Shown here piece by piece: positions 23,501 through 35,374 of a stretch of 64,000 nucleotides of DNA. The notes under the pieces are model-generated. The model did not search any database and had not been told where the DNA came from. It saw only the letters and a program-made list of their open reading frames with translations. Made by a program: the position numbers and the translations under genes. The stretch covers positions 12,170,001-12,234,000 of the forward strand of contig NC_060246.1 in assembly GCF_921293095.1 (NCBI RefSeq), given 5' to 3'. Position 1 is the stretch's first letter. The number at the start of each line of letters is the position of its first letter. Source of the stretch: Ischnura elegans (lineage: Eukaryota > Arthropoda > Insecta > Odonata > Coenagrionidae).

Positions 23501-26500
23501 TTGGCTTGTTAAGTCTCGTGCATAATGCATCTGCATTATATTACGCACTGTAGTGATTTCTCTGCCAGAATTCGCCGTTAAGTTTATCACAGCCTCTCTC
23601 TTCGATTCCAATGTATCAATCCTGAAATATTTAGAATGAGGCGCTTTCTCACCTGAAGAATTAGATATTATGAATTAAGAAATAAAAGCGGCCACGGAAG
23701 AGCGGAAATACAAGCTCACGTGCCTGGCACGCGTCAATGCCGAGCAGTAATTCCGATGACTCACCGCGATGCATTAGACAGCATTATTGGATAACTTGTT
23801 AGAGAAAACCTAGAGTGTGGGTCTAATGTAACAATTCTGTTGACTTAAACAAGGCTGTGCTGGCTGGGAACGGCGCCCATTCCCAGCCAGCAGCCGTGTT
23901 TAACCTAGAGTGTGGGTCTAATGTAACAATTCTGTTGACTTAAACACGGCTGCTGGCTGGGAATGGGCGCCGTTCCCAGCCAGCACAGCCCACAGCGTGG
24001 CAGAGAGTCATCTCATCTGAAAGCAGCCTGAATTTCACAGGGTCGTGACATGAATGGCGGCCGGCGAAAAGTCTTTTCTTCAGAAAGCTGCCTCATATTA
24101 GCATTGCCTGTATTTCATGCCCTGGACGCCGCACCGCCGGTCCGGATTGAAATAGGTGCCATAGTGACCACGGCGGCCGTCAACGGCACAGTGCCGTCAA
24201 TTGAGCGATTCGATTCGTTTTAAGACATTCATAGACACGTATGGTTATTTGAAAGCACAAAGCGCTAGCAGTTTGGGGAAGGGAAGGAAAGAACAGAAAG
24301 GATAGAAGGAGAGGGGGTTCTCCGCATTAGCGGACGGATTGTCGGATATTCGGCTCTCCACTGACCTTCAACGCAAAAAAATCATTTCGACAATGGCCAA
24401 ATCTAATATCTAATTCTTTAGGTGAGAAAGCGTCTTATTCTAGATACTCCAGGATTGATTGATGGGAAATACTTTTTCAAGTTTCTTTGAAACCAATTAT
24501 TTTTAGTTACGTGTGCTTTTTTCACAGCCTTTCCAAACCGATTGGCAACAGCTGCAATCAAAACTAAGCGATTTTGTTGTATCTAGCTGCTGTCCTACCT
24601 TCCCTCAACACCTGGGTGAGGGGTATTGAAAGGGAAACCCACGACATGAAACAATTCTGCCAATTTGTACGAGTGTCACGTAATACGGTGCTATGGTTAT
24701 GCCGTAGCTACCCAGCACTCAGTTTGAAAACATCATCATGAGTGGTTGTGTTTTGCTGTTGGACTGTTTTTTTATTGTAGTTCCAGCTTTAAATATCGAA
24801 CAAAGGATAGGAATTTTAAAATGCCAAAAGCTAGTGATACCGTTCATAACAGGGCAAGTGAATTCAGCTGAGAAGGATTTTATGTGAAAGACAGAGTATT
24901 ACTGTGCAAAGTTTGTGATAATAGATTTTAATTTGAAAGATGTGACACTTTGTTAGAGCACATCAGTAGCAATACACATAAACGTGCAAAAGAAAGGGGA
25001 CCCACAAAACGACAGCTATCATTTGAACACACAGTCACTCAGTCAAAGAAAGCAAAGGAGGAGCTTGTTGTTGCTACTACAGAAGCATTTTTAAAGGCTT
25101 TATTTCATAAGCCTTTAACCTTGACAATCCAAAAATTCTGGAATGGCTCTCGAAGTATACACATGTAAGGTAGTGAGGATTTGCCATTTGCCGATCATAT
25201 TCGCCAAGACTACATACTTGAACCATTCATATACCTTGGACCGATATAACTTGAACCATTTCCTTCATTTAGTTTTATCAGAAATTTTGTACAATCGAAA
25301 TTATGTTAAATGTTATGTAAAATGCTTAATAAAGGTATAAGTATTCATGAAACAAGTACGATAAAATAATAAAACACCCGTAAATGAGGAAAAGTTGTAG
25401 CATTATAATAACACCACCAAGATTTTCTATAACACCGAAATCACATGGTTTTAAAATGAATTTTAGCAAAAAATAAAACCACTTTCACGGACCTCTAATT
25501 ATGACTTTAAAATTACCAGCATTTTGAATAATCAGGGTTTTTATCAATGAGATTTTTTGTGGTGAAATAGAATTATAGTTACACTTGTTTGTTTACACTT
25601 GTTTGTATATATTTCATTTGCAGAGACCTGCCATGTTAATGTTCCTTGTTGGAGGGTGGACAGTGAGTGTTTACCTGCTTCAGTTGGTGTGGAGTAACCT
25701 TCAGACTTTGCTAGTGGAATATCCATCATTTGTATTGAGCTATACTTGCTTCACTGCCTTCATAAGTTTCATTGTTTGCTATCGTTTTGGACCTGTAACA
25801 GATCCACGAAGCAAAAATCTCATCAAGTGGACCCTACAGGTTAGTTTAATCAAATGGACTTTCTTTCAACATTTTGAACATCCTTTATTATTAAGGGACT
25901 TATTTTTTTCTTTGAGACAAAGATGTGAATTTTTTAATTCTATCTCTTGATTAATATCTAAGTGCTGAGGGGTTAGAGGTAAGATGTGTTGCCTGAGGAT
26001 GGATTATGTGTGTGGGAGGATAGTTAACATACCTGTGTGTATGTAGCTGGGTGTGGAGGAGCACCTTCTGGGAGGTTGCTTGAGAGGAAGTATAAATGCA
26101 TAGGTCGGTCAAAGGAAGGAAGGGAAGGGCATCGAAATTTGCATATGTATTAACCTATGACCTCAATTCCACTGATAGCTGTGTGTTTGTATAGCTGGTT
26201 TGTATCGTATTTTATTATATGTTAGCATTTTATGCTGTATTATCTTGACGAAACTCATGGATGAAGTTAATAAAAATGAACTCAATGAAGTTAATTGAAG
26301 TTAAACCCAATGAAGTTAATAAAAATTATTATGTATTATTATTGGAATCTAGTAAAATCAGAAGTTAGAGATATGAAAGGTTGAGGGATTTAATTGTCAT
26401 TTCATCAAATGGCAAGTATTAACTGAGAGTAATGTTTTTACCCTTCCACGATCCCTTCTTACTGATGCATTTAATGGAAAATCATTACTTTTTTTATATT

Positions 26501-29500
26501 CTATTCTCTTTATGTTTGTGGGTGAGTTTTCGTGAGAACCCACAGGGCTTTGCTGATGGGGGAGGGATAATACTGAGAGAGAGAGAGGAGGAGCGAACTT
26601 AGCGTTGCCAAATGTACTTGGCCACCCTACTTTTTTACTGTGAACATGTGAGTCATTGGTGGTCACAGGTATTTTGGGCCCGGGACCGAGACAACATACC
26701 TACTCATTTGGAAGTTTTTGAGGATAGTCCTTTCACGGAAGCCCATGATATTGTCAGCTACCACGCTAAATGAGGCACCGTTGGTGAGAGGCATACTTAG
26801 ACATATACAAGGAGAACGCATGAGGTTTGGCAACACTGCTCCTTGAGCAGATTCACAATGTCGCACAAGGCCTGAGAGCAAGTGACTGAGACCACTCCTA
26901 CCGTTTGCTGATTGGCAAAGGCAAAGTCACATGTCGAGATACTTTCCCCCCCTAACCCCCACTTGGAAAACGATCGATTTTCCAAATGAAAAGTGCACTT
27001 CTTCAGCGAAAAGACTTGTTACTCAAAAAGCAGGGTTTATGTTCCTCAACTCTGGCAACTTCAGTGTTATAAAATATGTTATGGTCGGTAATTATATATA
27101 CAACCTTCTTCTTTATCCATGTATGTTCAAGCTAATGTTTAGACTTATTATCACATGGAAAAGAAAGAAAATTTTGAAACCCTGAGCCCTAAATAATTTA
27201 TTTCAATCGGAAAAAATTATGGTGTGTTTTTGCTCCTTACCTAGAAAATGGGCACACCTATGATTAAGAGTGTAAATCTTGCAACCTCTACAATGTCTTA
27301 TGTAACCAAATTTTATCTTTAGAAATACCTCTTACTGTAGTCCAATTATAAGTGATATAATAAAATTGACATTTATTGGAAACAATAATGAAATATTTTG
27401 GTTGCTTGGTCACACTTGAAGAGCGCATGCAATGCATTTATGTATTAGTAATGCTGTGCAACATCTCCTTGTGTACCTGCTCCTTCATCTTGATTGACTT
27501 CCCTATTTATAATGACCAATTAAATTGTTTTTAAGCCCGAAAGTTACACAGGAACACTCAATGGTTAGTGTTTTGATGGCACCTATTATACCCATTGATG
27601 TGCACAATGCGTACATTTCAATGCACTTATATTAAAATAATAATTATGTATTGCTAAATCATGTAAATTTGTGTTTTTGGTGCAATACATGACTGAATAT
27701 TTACATTCAAAATTTCTTGATTTAATATAAGTTTTGCTCTATTTGAGGATGCATAATTTATTCTACTTCATTTTTTCAAAGGGACTCTTTCTTTTATTTT
27801 TTTACTTCTTAGGCCTTCTCTCTAGGACTCATGTATTTCAGTACAGAGTTTCAGGAGGCTGCAATTTCTGTGATGATTATTGTGATTTCATTGTGCAACT
27901 TCCCATCATCTTTGGTGAATGCTGTAATAGCCTATTGGTAAGTTAAGTGTTATTTCAGTCACTCACTGTGAGAATTAAATTTCCTTATGTTCAAACTGTG
28001 TTGAGAATTTAATACCTAGTTTCATGTCATATTCACACAATCTAAATTAAAATTTCACTTCACCATTTTGGATCTTTCTTAAGTTTGGTTTATTATATGT
28101 GATAAGACAAATTGAAAGTAATAAATTTTAATTTTTTTATCTCCAGCTGTTTCCAAAATATGGCTATGTAAAATTTACAAAAACTGCTCAAAAAAGCACT
28201 AGTGAAACTTTTCAAATCACTCTAGGTGTTTTCCTAATTGTACTTAAGAGCTGGAAAAGGTATCACTTTGCAACAGTTGAAATTCTATTTGGTTACACAA
28301 CAAAAATAGTCTTTATTATGAAAATGTATATCAAAATAAAAGGATTTAAAAAAAGGCATCAATATTTTTCCAAAAAGTACATTACATATTTAGATTTTCA
28401 AAATATTTCTTTATGCATGTAATATTACTTGTTAACAAATGGCAAAATATGACTATTAGTCCAGGAAATGAAGCTCATAAAAGTTCAAAACCTTGCAATT
28501 ATTCAAACTATCGACTTGCATAATAATTTGGGATTGGGCTAATCCTACCTTCTACTTCAAAATCTATATTGTGCCGATGGGCGATTTTTATTTTTTAGGG
28601 TTTAAAACTACCCAAAACTACTACATTTACCAAAATTTATTAACTACCTTTTAAAGCTCAATACATTTCTCAATTGTGTAATATGATTTTGTATGATAAA
28701 TTAATGTCATTGTTTTCTTTTTCTAAAATTGATGCGAGTCGTGGATGTGTATGTCCCTATAGAGTGAAAAATATTTGTGACTATTTTTATTATTAATAAT
28801 AAAATCAATGCATGATGCTCGTTTTTTTTAATAATACTGTACACTCCTGATTATCTGAGCTAATGATGGGGAGAGATGGCACGAAAAATCAGAAAACACA
28901 GATAACCCAAACTTTCTCTTAAATGTCTTGCAATGTTCTTAATTAAAAAAAAAAATATATTATTATCTATGCAGGTATTCTGTTATTTTAGAGTGCTTCC
29001 CGGACTCATTGAGGGCTTTCTTCGCCAGTTCGTGATCTTTTTAGCAGCGATAACATGGTTCACTCGTATTATTAATGCTCCATGTAAGGCCTGGTTTTGA
29101 AAACCACACATCCGTGGCTGTGGGATCACGGATACAGAAAAGTGGTTTTCAAAACCACTGCTCGACGTCGGAAACTTCACTGTCAGGCACCACGCCACGT
29201 TCTTGCATCCCGCACAAGATGCCCTGGTTGCAACTGCTGCAGGACGTGTGTCTGTGATCACGGAGTGCGGTCGCGCACTGCGAGGCTTGGAAAACAGGAA
29301 CACGGTGCTCCCGTGAATGCAGCTAACACGTGATCACTTCCGTTTTATGAAGGGGATTCTAACCGAAATAATAATCCCGGTGTATCCTCGCATTTATACA
29401 TTAATTCCGATGATTTTGCCTCCGATTTTATTTTTTTTTAAAGATAGCGGAAAAAATTGAGCGAAAGTAAAACTCATGCACGGATAATCGGCAACCCGGA

Positions 29501-32500
29501 TAAACCGCAGCCAGATATTCGGGAGTCTGCTGTATTCATAAATGTACAGTTTAATTTTGCACTTATTGTACTAGGGTTCATTTTGAAATTACTAATTTTA
29601 AAATATACATTAACAATAAAAAAACTGAGGAAAAATTGCGATTTGAGTTTAAAGCAGTTTCCCAAAAACCTCTCTTGGTGTATCTTCATTTTGAAAAAAT
29701 CGGTTGGCCTTGGCTTACATCTCTTCTGTAAAAGTGTACATTCTCAGCTTACATTGAATTACATTTGTTAGAATTTTAGAGGCTATTTAAGTGGGAGAAG
29801 GGTTAAACAGGAGGTATGTACAACACTCGCCCTGGGGCACAAACTCAACTGCTCTTCATTATACTATGTATGTATTTTACATGGGCTCAGGGCCTTTCTC
29901 ACCTTCCCATCCTAGAGGGCCTTCTTGCCCCCTCATCTCCTGTGACCAAGGGGCTTCATGCTACTGCACTCCAGACTAAGAGGTTGGCTGCCCCCTACAC
30001 TACCTCAGTTTTCGAAAGTGTCGCGCCCTCACACGTCTTGCAGTGGAAACCTTCGCTGTTCTCGATTCTTGGACAATGGCCACCTCCTGAAATCTGGAAA
30101 AGAAATGAGACCCACCCCCAGATTAACTCGTTCCTCAAGAGCCCAGCCTGAAACCTTAGTGGCTCCCTCACCTGTCTGGGATACTGGGTGCTAGGGTTAG
30201 GAACCGCTTCAACTGGTAGCACCTCTTCTGCTGCCGGCTTGCTGGACCTCCTGCGAATGTGGAATGGAAAAAAACCTCCACCCAATACCCTCAACCCTAT
30301 GACGGGCAATGTCCTTAATCTCCTGAGTTTGACTTTTGGGTTAGTATAGCATATGTGTTATACAATTCCCCAGGTGTCACAAAAAATCGGTGATCCAGTT
30401 CTCGCTACACACCTCATAGAAGAAATAATAGCACCACAACACAGGATTTCTCTTGTGAAAAAATAAAAAGGAATATATCAAATACATTTTAAAAGTCAGC
30501 TTTTTTTTTCTGTACAAATTCCCCACATTGATTGTTGTTGCTCGACATCAGTTATTTTTGGTTGCACCTTTCCCGAAGGTACATATCTGTTTTTGTTGGG
30601 TGATATTGCTTAGACAGACTTGTTATCTCTAAAGCCACTTAATTTTTTTATAATCTCTACTTGATTTGAATCTCGAAATACACTGATTTTGATTTGTGGA
30701 TCAAGAATTTTGGCAAAAGTGAATAATTGTTCTTTTTCCAGAAGTTCATACTGACTTTAAATGGAAAACAGCAAATCATCGATGAAACCGTGTGGATGAC
30801 TATGCAAAAACTTCTTAGCGTTGAGGAAATTAATAATGCTATTTTCAAGGGGGAAAACTTAAGAAACTGTGACTGCACTTACACTTGCAAGAAATGTTGC
30901 TCCTTCAAAAACATCCAGAACATTAATTGATTGCTTGATAGCATCCCACTGTGGTGGAGTTATGTCTACAGAGGCAGCTAATGTTATTTCTTGATTCTAT
31001 TCCAGAAGATGCCTCATCAAGTGAGTTCCATCTTGTGGGTCCATCCTGAATGGGCTCAGATTGAAAAGTGGTGAAAATAAATTTTTGAATGCTGGTGTAT
31101 TGATGGTATGCATTAAGCCAGGGGCCCAGGGCACGGTTGTTGAAGTCATCGACGAGACCCACTGTTTTTTTTTACCATTATTTTAACGAAAATTTCGATC
31201 CTTTTTCAACTTTGACACGTCATTGCGGAGACATCGTTCAGCATAGAGTAACAAAGCTGACGTCATGGGAAGCCCGCATCATTGTAGTATTCGAATCCGT
31301 GATGATCTTATCGATGAGTGGAATAGTTCGGGAGCAATAGCTGAATGCATGATGTAAGGTCCCCCTAATGACGATTTTTTTCTGTAGATGTATGAATAGT
31401 ATCAGCGAATACTCTAATACCTCGAATACTAGAAATTATTTGAGGTATTCAAGTTATTCAGAAATACGGGCCGTCCGCATCCATGTTAAACAGGCCTTAT
31501 CCGCAAATTTGATGTAGTTCTTCAACTTGCCCAAAACGGCCCTGCATGCACTAAACAACTGGAGTCCTCTACTGTATTTCCAGTCAACTACGAACGACGT
31601 GCGTGAGACATTGTATGGTGCAAAATTCAAAGTATTCGAGGTATTCGAAATTGTATTTAAAGCATAATTATTTGAGATCTCGAGTATCTAAGACTTTCTA
31701 GTATTAGAGGTATCAGAGTATTCGCGGATACTATCCGCACGTCTCTAGTTAAGACAAACTAGAGATCAAACAAAGTAAACTTATATAATATAGAAATGCT
31801 TTTTTTGCGCCGGAAAAACTTCAACATCTTCCTAAAATCTTGTAATTCCACATACCCTTTCATTTTCACGTGGGAAATCATGATGAAAGTATTATCGTTC
31901 AAATAAAGTTTTTCCAAAGAAGAGACTGCATTCAAGGTGCATTGAAAACTTACACCCTGCCAAACCCCTTTGCTAAACCCCGTCACTAGAATTCCAGATG
32001 TACTCAAACACGTGGACAAGCTTAAAAGTGGAGAGGGGGGGATTAAGGAGTTTTTTGCTTCCCCCCTCCCCTCATAAAATTTTGGCATTGCCAATTCTCT
32101 GTAGGCAATGGACATACATTTCATCACTTTTGTAAAATCCCTATTTCTCACTGTAGAACCTTGATCAAAATACGTATTTAATGGCTATAACCCGAGGAGT
32201 ATGATTAGTGAATTTACTTACCTCTGAGTACAGGAAATATTAAAGAAAAAAATGTACTTCGACAGGTCATATGGGCAGGGGTAACCCCATGCTGTGACGG
32301 CTTTCTCCCAAGGACCCAGGCTAACTCTGCGAGCAAGAGAAAGGTTCGGAAAAGGGTCGCGGTCGAGCAGTGGCTGGGTTTGGTATACCTGGCTCCGATT
32401 GGTCCCATGAGTCTACCTCTAACCCTGAAAAAAACCTACCCGTAAATAGGAGATCAAATTAATCTTGTGGCCTGTCCCCCACCCAAAAGAGGTATATTTG

Positions 32501-34943
32501 TGGGGTCCACCAGATTATCAACCCACACAATACTGCTCTCGGTTGAGAGGGTGTTGAAGGTCGAGGTTCGGGGTAGGGCGAGGGAAAAGGAGAGGGATTT
32601 GGGATGGGAGGGCAGGAAGAAGCAAAGGTAGAGGTTGTGGTTAGGGGTGGAATACTGGAATCGCTGGCTCCAGAGAAACGGCCCAAATAGGTACAAATAC
32701 AGATTTGCAATAACTATTCTCTCCATCCCAGATGGGTCCCTTACGCTTTCTTGTACCTCATCCTCAGAACAGCTCTCCACATACGTTTTTCGCCGAATTG
32801 AGGAAAGAATAAATGTCCTCAGAGTCTACCTCTGTCACAGTATAGGTTTCCTTTTCTAAAGGAAATTGCTCTGAAAAGTAAATAATGTTACTGCTGTGTA
32901 GAGAGAGAGAAAGTGCATATATATTGTGGAAGAAAAAACTTTGAGAGGCTTAAAAAATTTTGTGTTTATCAAAAATTCCTAGAATTTCAGGAATCCTAAA
33001 ATGATTTACACACCTAGTATTAAATCGGAAAAATTATGACTATACAGTAAAACTTCGATTTTACGCACTTTGATTTTACATCAAGTCTCGTTTTTACGCA
33101 GCGACACACAAGTCCGGCCGGAAAGCATAGGGAATTGCAACGGTGAAACTTCGATTTTACATCTTTTCTTGATTTTACACAGTTTTTCGATTTTGCGCAG
33201 CATAACCCCAGTCCATCAGAGGCCGCTAATCTTTTTACGCAGTTGCCTTTCGACTTGTTTTGAAAATCCCGCCTGGAGCCGTATGAAGTTAGGTTATTTA
33301 TTCGTCTAAATGAGTTGCAAAAATGAATACAAGAACGGTTGAAATGACGTTGCGCTGTTGAGCATGAACCTAAAAACATCGCAAATCTAATTATTGCTTC
33401 CCCGTACACCCTCTCAGTAATATTTCAGGCTCCTTTACGAGCGCAAATATCGCTCTTAGTTAAAATTTGCCGTAGAAGGATATTGAAACCTAAAATATAC
33501 GGCAATCGCCGTGTATGTGTGATTAAGACAGATGATCGCCGGAGATATTAACATTATCACCTTTCGTTTATTATTCGACTTATTGATCGACGCTGTTTAT
33601 AACATATTTATTGTAATTACAGTAGATGGTCGTTAATCCGGAATGATGAACCATGGAATATCTATCCCTAACGCAAGGTTTTCTAGAATTTTACCAGCGC
33701 TATGTTTTCCTTCGCCCCAGCGAAATATAACGGCGAAATGAGCCGTTAAAAATCCTCCAGTGCCAAAATTTTGGCTTCCAAGGTGATCCAAAAAAGACAG
33801 TCGTACTTCTAATATGGACGTAAGTCGATGGTGATTCAACACGATGGTAAAAGCAGCATACGTTGTCTCATTCCGCGGGCTAACCCCACAACTGCGGGAC
33901 GAATGGAGGCGAGGGAAAGTGTCAAAAGGTCCCGGGACCATAAGTTGTTAATGCAGAAAAGTAGTAGGAGGAAGAGGAGCTATGTTATCTGTATCTTGGT
34001 TGGTTAAAATTGCGAAAGTTGAAATTGTCCTGAAGGAAGCCACTTTTCTATTTGTTGTCAAATATGACACTATTATTGGTTGAAAAACACCCCGAAATAT
34101 TGCTGACTTGAAAACATATCGTGGTGATACGGTACATCGTTGTTGGGACATATCCTTCAAAATCAAGTTTTTTTTTTTTTTTTAAGTTTTATGTTAGGCT
34201 ATGCACATTGGTCAGTGATCCAGGGCATCTCAATTTTAACAAGACGGTAAATATCCTTCATGAAATCTGTATGAGTGAGTTCATAATAATAATTTTGTCT
34301 TCATTTATCCTCATGATGGTAACAGAAATGCGGGAGTCATTTCATAGGTGATTGGTAAAATTTATCTGAGCCCGGCTCATGAGCAAAGCTCAGCCAACCA
34401 GGAGTACATACATATGAGGCATTGGTAAAATTAGGAAAAGGTTGATGAAATATTGTCGTATTCATCATTACGAAAACTGATGATTGATGGACATTCCCTG
34501 GAGTTACGTTTGTGGTGGTGATGTATGTGTTGATTGATAATGTCAAAGCATTCCCTTGCAGGAGGAAAACTTTCCCTCCACGGGTGAAGCTTCTGTCTGA
34601 GCCGGAGTTTGTGGAGGAAGGTGTGAAGGAGACGAGAAAAGCATTGGGGGAACTGAAGAAGCACTGCTCCAGCCCTGACTGTAACACATGGAAGACAGTT
34701 CTGAAACTCAAGGATCCAGTCAGGTGAATTGCTCAACCTCCCTCTTGTACTCATTCTTGTTTTTCTGTGTTTGTCACTGAATCACCGTCGTTCATTAGAG
34801 GCAAATCAATCTACAGGTTTGCTGCATTTATTGAAGGGGAGGTGACTCACATCACAGAAGAGGAGGTGTTGCTGCATGAAAGTGACTGCCAAACAGCTGT
34901 GACAGAATTGCTCACGGAAGAATCAAATTCTGATTCGGAGTGA
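20551..34943 (+). CDS. NEMP1: NEMP-family nuclear envelope integral membrane protein
   Basis: Exons: 20551-20626, 20735-20853, 20947-21154, 22280-22446, 25624-25839, 27813-27937, 34562-34723, 34817-34943, with AG/GT borders and agreeing phases. The product is about 399 residues (human NEMP1 444). Exon 1 is a signal peptide ending SCTHA. Exons 2-3 form a luminal domain with paired cysteines. Exons 4-6 carry about five membrane helices, including FFYYLCGMTLGV and the family-typical LVGGW followed by YLLQLV. Exon 7 has ETRKALGEL, then SPDCNTWKT, as in NEMP proteins. Exon 8 ends in an acidic tail (EESNSDSE). In animals NEMP1 is an inner nuclear membrane protein that stiffens the nuclear envelope and supports fertility. 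The exon 3/4 junction is ambiguous: donor 21155 with acceptor 22279, or donor 21159 with acceptor 22262, both stay in frame. Symbol by family; insects may name it Nemp. Confidence 0.93.
21155..22279 (+). other. NEMP intron 3
   Basis: AT-rich intron in which no repeat or exon was recognised. Two donor/acceptor pairs are possible at its ends (see the NEMP entry). Confidence 0.6.
22649..22836 (+). mobile_element. pogo/Tigger-type left end with subterminal repeats
   Basis: TA (22647-22648) is followed by CAGTGGAACCCCAATCTATC, a pogo/Tigger-style terminus. Inside, the motif TTCCCGCATYSATYGTT recurs about four times between 22666 and 22830, like the subterminal repeats of Tigger elements. The right terminus was not found. 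The CGGBP1-like copy 1 follows directly. Confidence 0.6.
22837..23412 (+). pseudogene. CGGBP1-like zinc-finger pseudogene, copy 1
   Basis: Nearly collinear with copy 2 at about 24900-25497 (AAGTTTGTGATAAWAGATTT, then GCACATCAGTAGC, then ACAGCTATCATTTGAACAC). The copy is frameshifted (GCACATC follows TTAAA rather than TTAGA, and bases near GAGCTGATG are missing) and lacks the start. It ends with the same 3' untranslated segment as copy 2, finishing ACTTTCACGGACCTC. It lies in NEMP intron 4. Confidence 0.6.
23608..24466. mobile_element. Inverted-repeat element about 0.86 kb with long terminal arms
   Basis: Bases 23608-23670 (with GGCGCTTTCTCACCTGAAGA) are inverted at 24401-24466 with roughly 80-85% match by eye over about 60 bases. 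The interior is much richer in GC than the intron and includes the perfect hairpin pair at 23853-23990. No open frame with a recognisable product was found. The arms and GC content suggest a non-autonomous DNA transposon of unknown superfamily. Confidence 0.6.
23807..23990. repeat. Direct-plus-inverted repeat array with perfect 49-base arms
   Basis: A 44-base direct repeat occurs at 23807-23850 and 23902-23945. Between and after it, 23853-23901 and 23942-23990 are exact reverse complements (49 of 49). Each arm is itself a hairpin around CTGGCTGGGAA and TTCCCAGCCAG. Confidence 0.9.
24821..25497 (+). pseudogene. CGGBP1-like zinc-finger pseudogene, copy 2
   Basis: From ATG at 24821 one frame reads through two in-frame stops (TGA in the N-terminal part, TAA after the CxxC pair). 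It shows a C-x2-C, H-x5-H zinc finger (LCKVCDNRF, then HISSNTH) followed by a basic HKRAKE, KRQLSFEH and a helical segment ATTEAFLKA. This is the layout of CGGBP1, a small nucleic-acid-binding protein thought to derive from a hAT-type transposase. Copy 2 keeps more of the 5' end than copy 1. The 3' parts, ending ACTTTCACGGACCTCTA, are shared. Whether they are retrocopies, transposon cargo or a local duplication is open. Confidence 0.55.
25840..27812 (+). other. NEMP intron 5
   Basis: Intronic sequence with a short GA repeat around 26574-26590 and runs of TTAAT/TGAAGTTAA near 26270-26320. Several open frames near 26400-27000 have no recognisable product. No mobile element boundary was seen. 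Confidence 0.5.
28837..29532. mobile_element. Non-autonomous pogo/Tigger-type element, 696 bases
   Basis: It is flanked by TA on both sides (28835-28836, 29533-29534). The left end CTGTACACTCCTGATTATCT aligns with the inverted right end CAGCAGACTCCCGAATATCT at about 15 of 20 positions, and both continue with TCTGG/TCTGA and TATCCGG-like motifs typical of Tigger ends. An inner hairpin GGTTTTGAAAACC / GTGGTTTTCAAAACC is at about 29091-29157. It lies in NEMP intron 6. Confidence 0.7.
29790..30330 (-). pseudogene. Decayed retroelement 3' end, gypsy-like
   Basis: On the minus strand a GC-rich segment encodes RRSSKPAAEEVLP and then QYPRQVREPLRFQ, resembling the basic Pol tail (RYPQRIRKPVDRF) at the end of the gypsy element in this window. 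It is followed by GC-rich non-coding sequence that could be 3' untranslated region and LTR. No upstream pol remains. The match is short, so other origins are possible. Confidence 0.35.
30331..31382 (+). other. NEMP intron 6, unresolved part
   Basis: It contains a plus-strand frame around 30727-30930 with a Cys cluster (NCDCTYTCKKC) that I do not recognise and GC-richer sequence to 31340. It may be transposon debris; no boundary was visible. Confidence 0.3.
31383..31747. mobile_element. hAT-like MITE, 365 bases, about 50-base terminal repeats
   Basis: The left end TGTAGATGTATGAATAGTAT and the inverted right end TAGAGACGTGCGGATAGTAT align and continue through GCGAATACTC, ATACCTC and AATACTAG. 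The interior repeats TATTCGAGGTATTCGAA-like words. The TAGAGATGTGCG-type start is common in hAT elements, but no 8-base target duplication is preserved. It lies in NEMP intron 6. Confidence 0.65.
31748..33044 (+). other. NEMP intron 6, GC-rich and purine-rich stretch
   Basis: 32240-32850 is unusually GC-rich for this window, with a long G/A-rich tract around 32545-32650. No reading frame with a recognisable product and no terminal repeats were found. Confidence 0.4.
33045..33617 (+). mobile_element. pogo/Tigger-type left end, truncated
   Basis: TA at 33043-33044 is followed by CAGTAAAACTTCGATTTTAC, and the words CGATTTTAC and TTTTACGCAG recur several times down to about 33240, as in Tigger subterminal repeats. 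No matching right end was found. A second pogo-like end begins at 33620, so this copy may be interrupted there. The 3' limit is approximate. Confidence 0.5.
33620..33960 (+). mobile_element. Second pogo/Tigger-type left end
   Basis: TA (33618-33619) is followed by CAGTAGATGGTCGTTAATCC, a common Tigger-type terminus. Downstream sequence has the expected GC rise, but no right end or transposase was identified. The 3' limit is approximate. Confidence 0.45.
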
Positions 34944-35140
34944 TTGCCTAAATGTGGTCAAATGTGTGCGTGTGTTTTAGGCATTTTTATAAAGATAATT
35001 TATTAATATTTTAAATGACTTTTAATGAAGTTGTCTGCACTAGCAACTTAAGTGCCATAATTTATAAAATGGGATGACTGATTTTATATCTTGTACTTAA
35101 ATGTGTTTAATGTCTCATGGGTATTTACACAAGTGTTGGT

Positions 35141-35146
35141 AATAAA
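35141..35146 (+). terminator. Polyadenylation signal of the NEMP gene
   Basis: AATAAA about 200 bases after the NEMP stop codon, in AT-rich sequence and followed by a GT-rich run (35178-35196) that suits a downstream cleavage element. Confidence 0.6.
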
Positions 35147-35374
35147 AATGTTTGAACTATGATAAAAAGAATTCCTACCAGTGTGTGTGTGTGTGTATGA
35201 AAAATATCTTTTTAGATGCGGTCAATTGTTGTAATAATAATTATTATACTTTGAAGTGAAATACATATGTGAAATTATGATGTGTATTTTTTATTGCAAT
35301 TCCATATATGCAAAATTAAAAAAAAAGTGTGGATGGAAATGTAGGAGAAAAAGACCAGTGATGATGCTGCTTAA

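Noticed and set aside
29816-30309. Overlapping plus- and minus-strand open frames of about 100 codons
   Set aside because: These arise from GC-rich retroelement debris; only the minus-strand YPRQ motif has any support.
32454-32780. Long minus-strand open frame of about 108 codons
   Set aside because: It lies in a low-complexity G/A-rich tract, has overlapping open frames in more than one register and no recognisable domain; probably a composition effect.
35178-35196. GT microsatellite
   Set aside because: Short and ordinary; noted only as a possible downstream cleavage element of the NEMP polyadenylation site.
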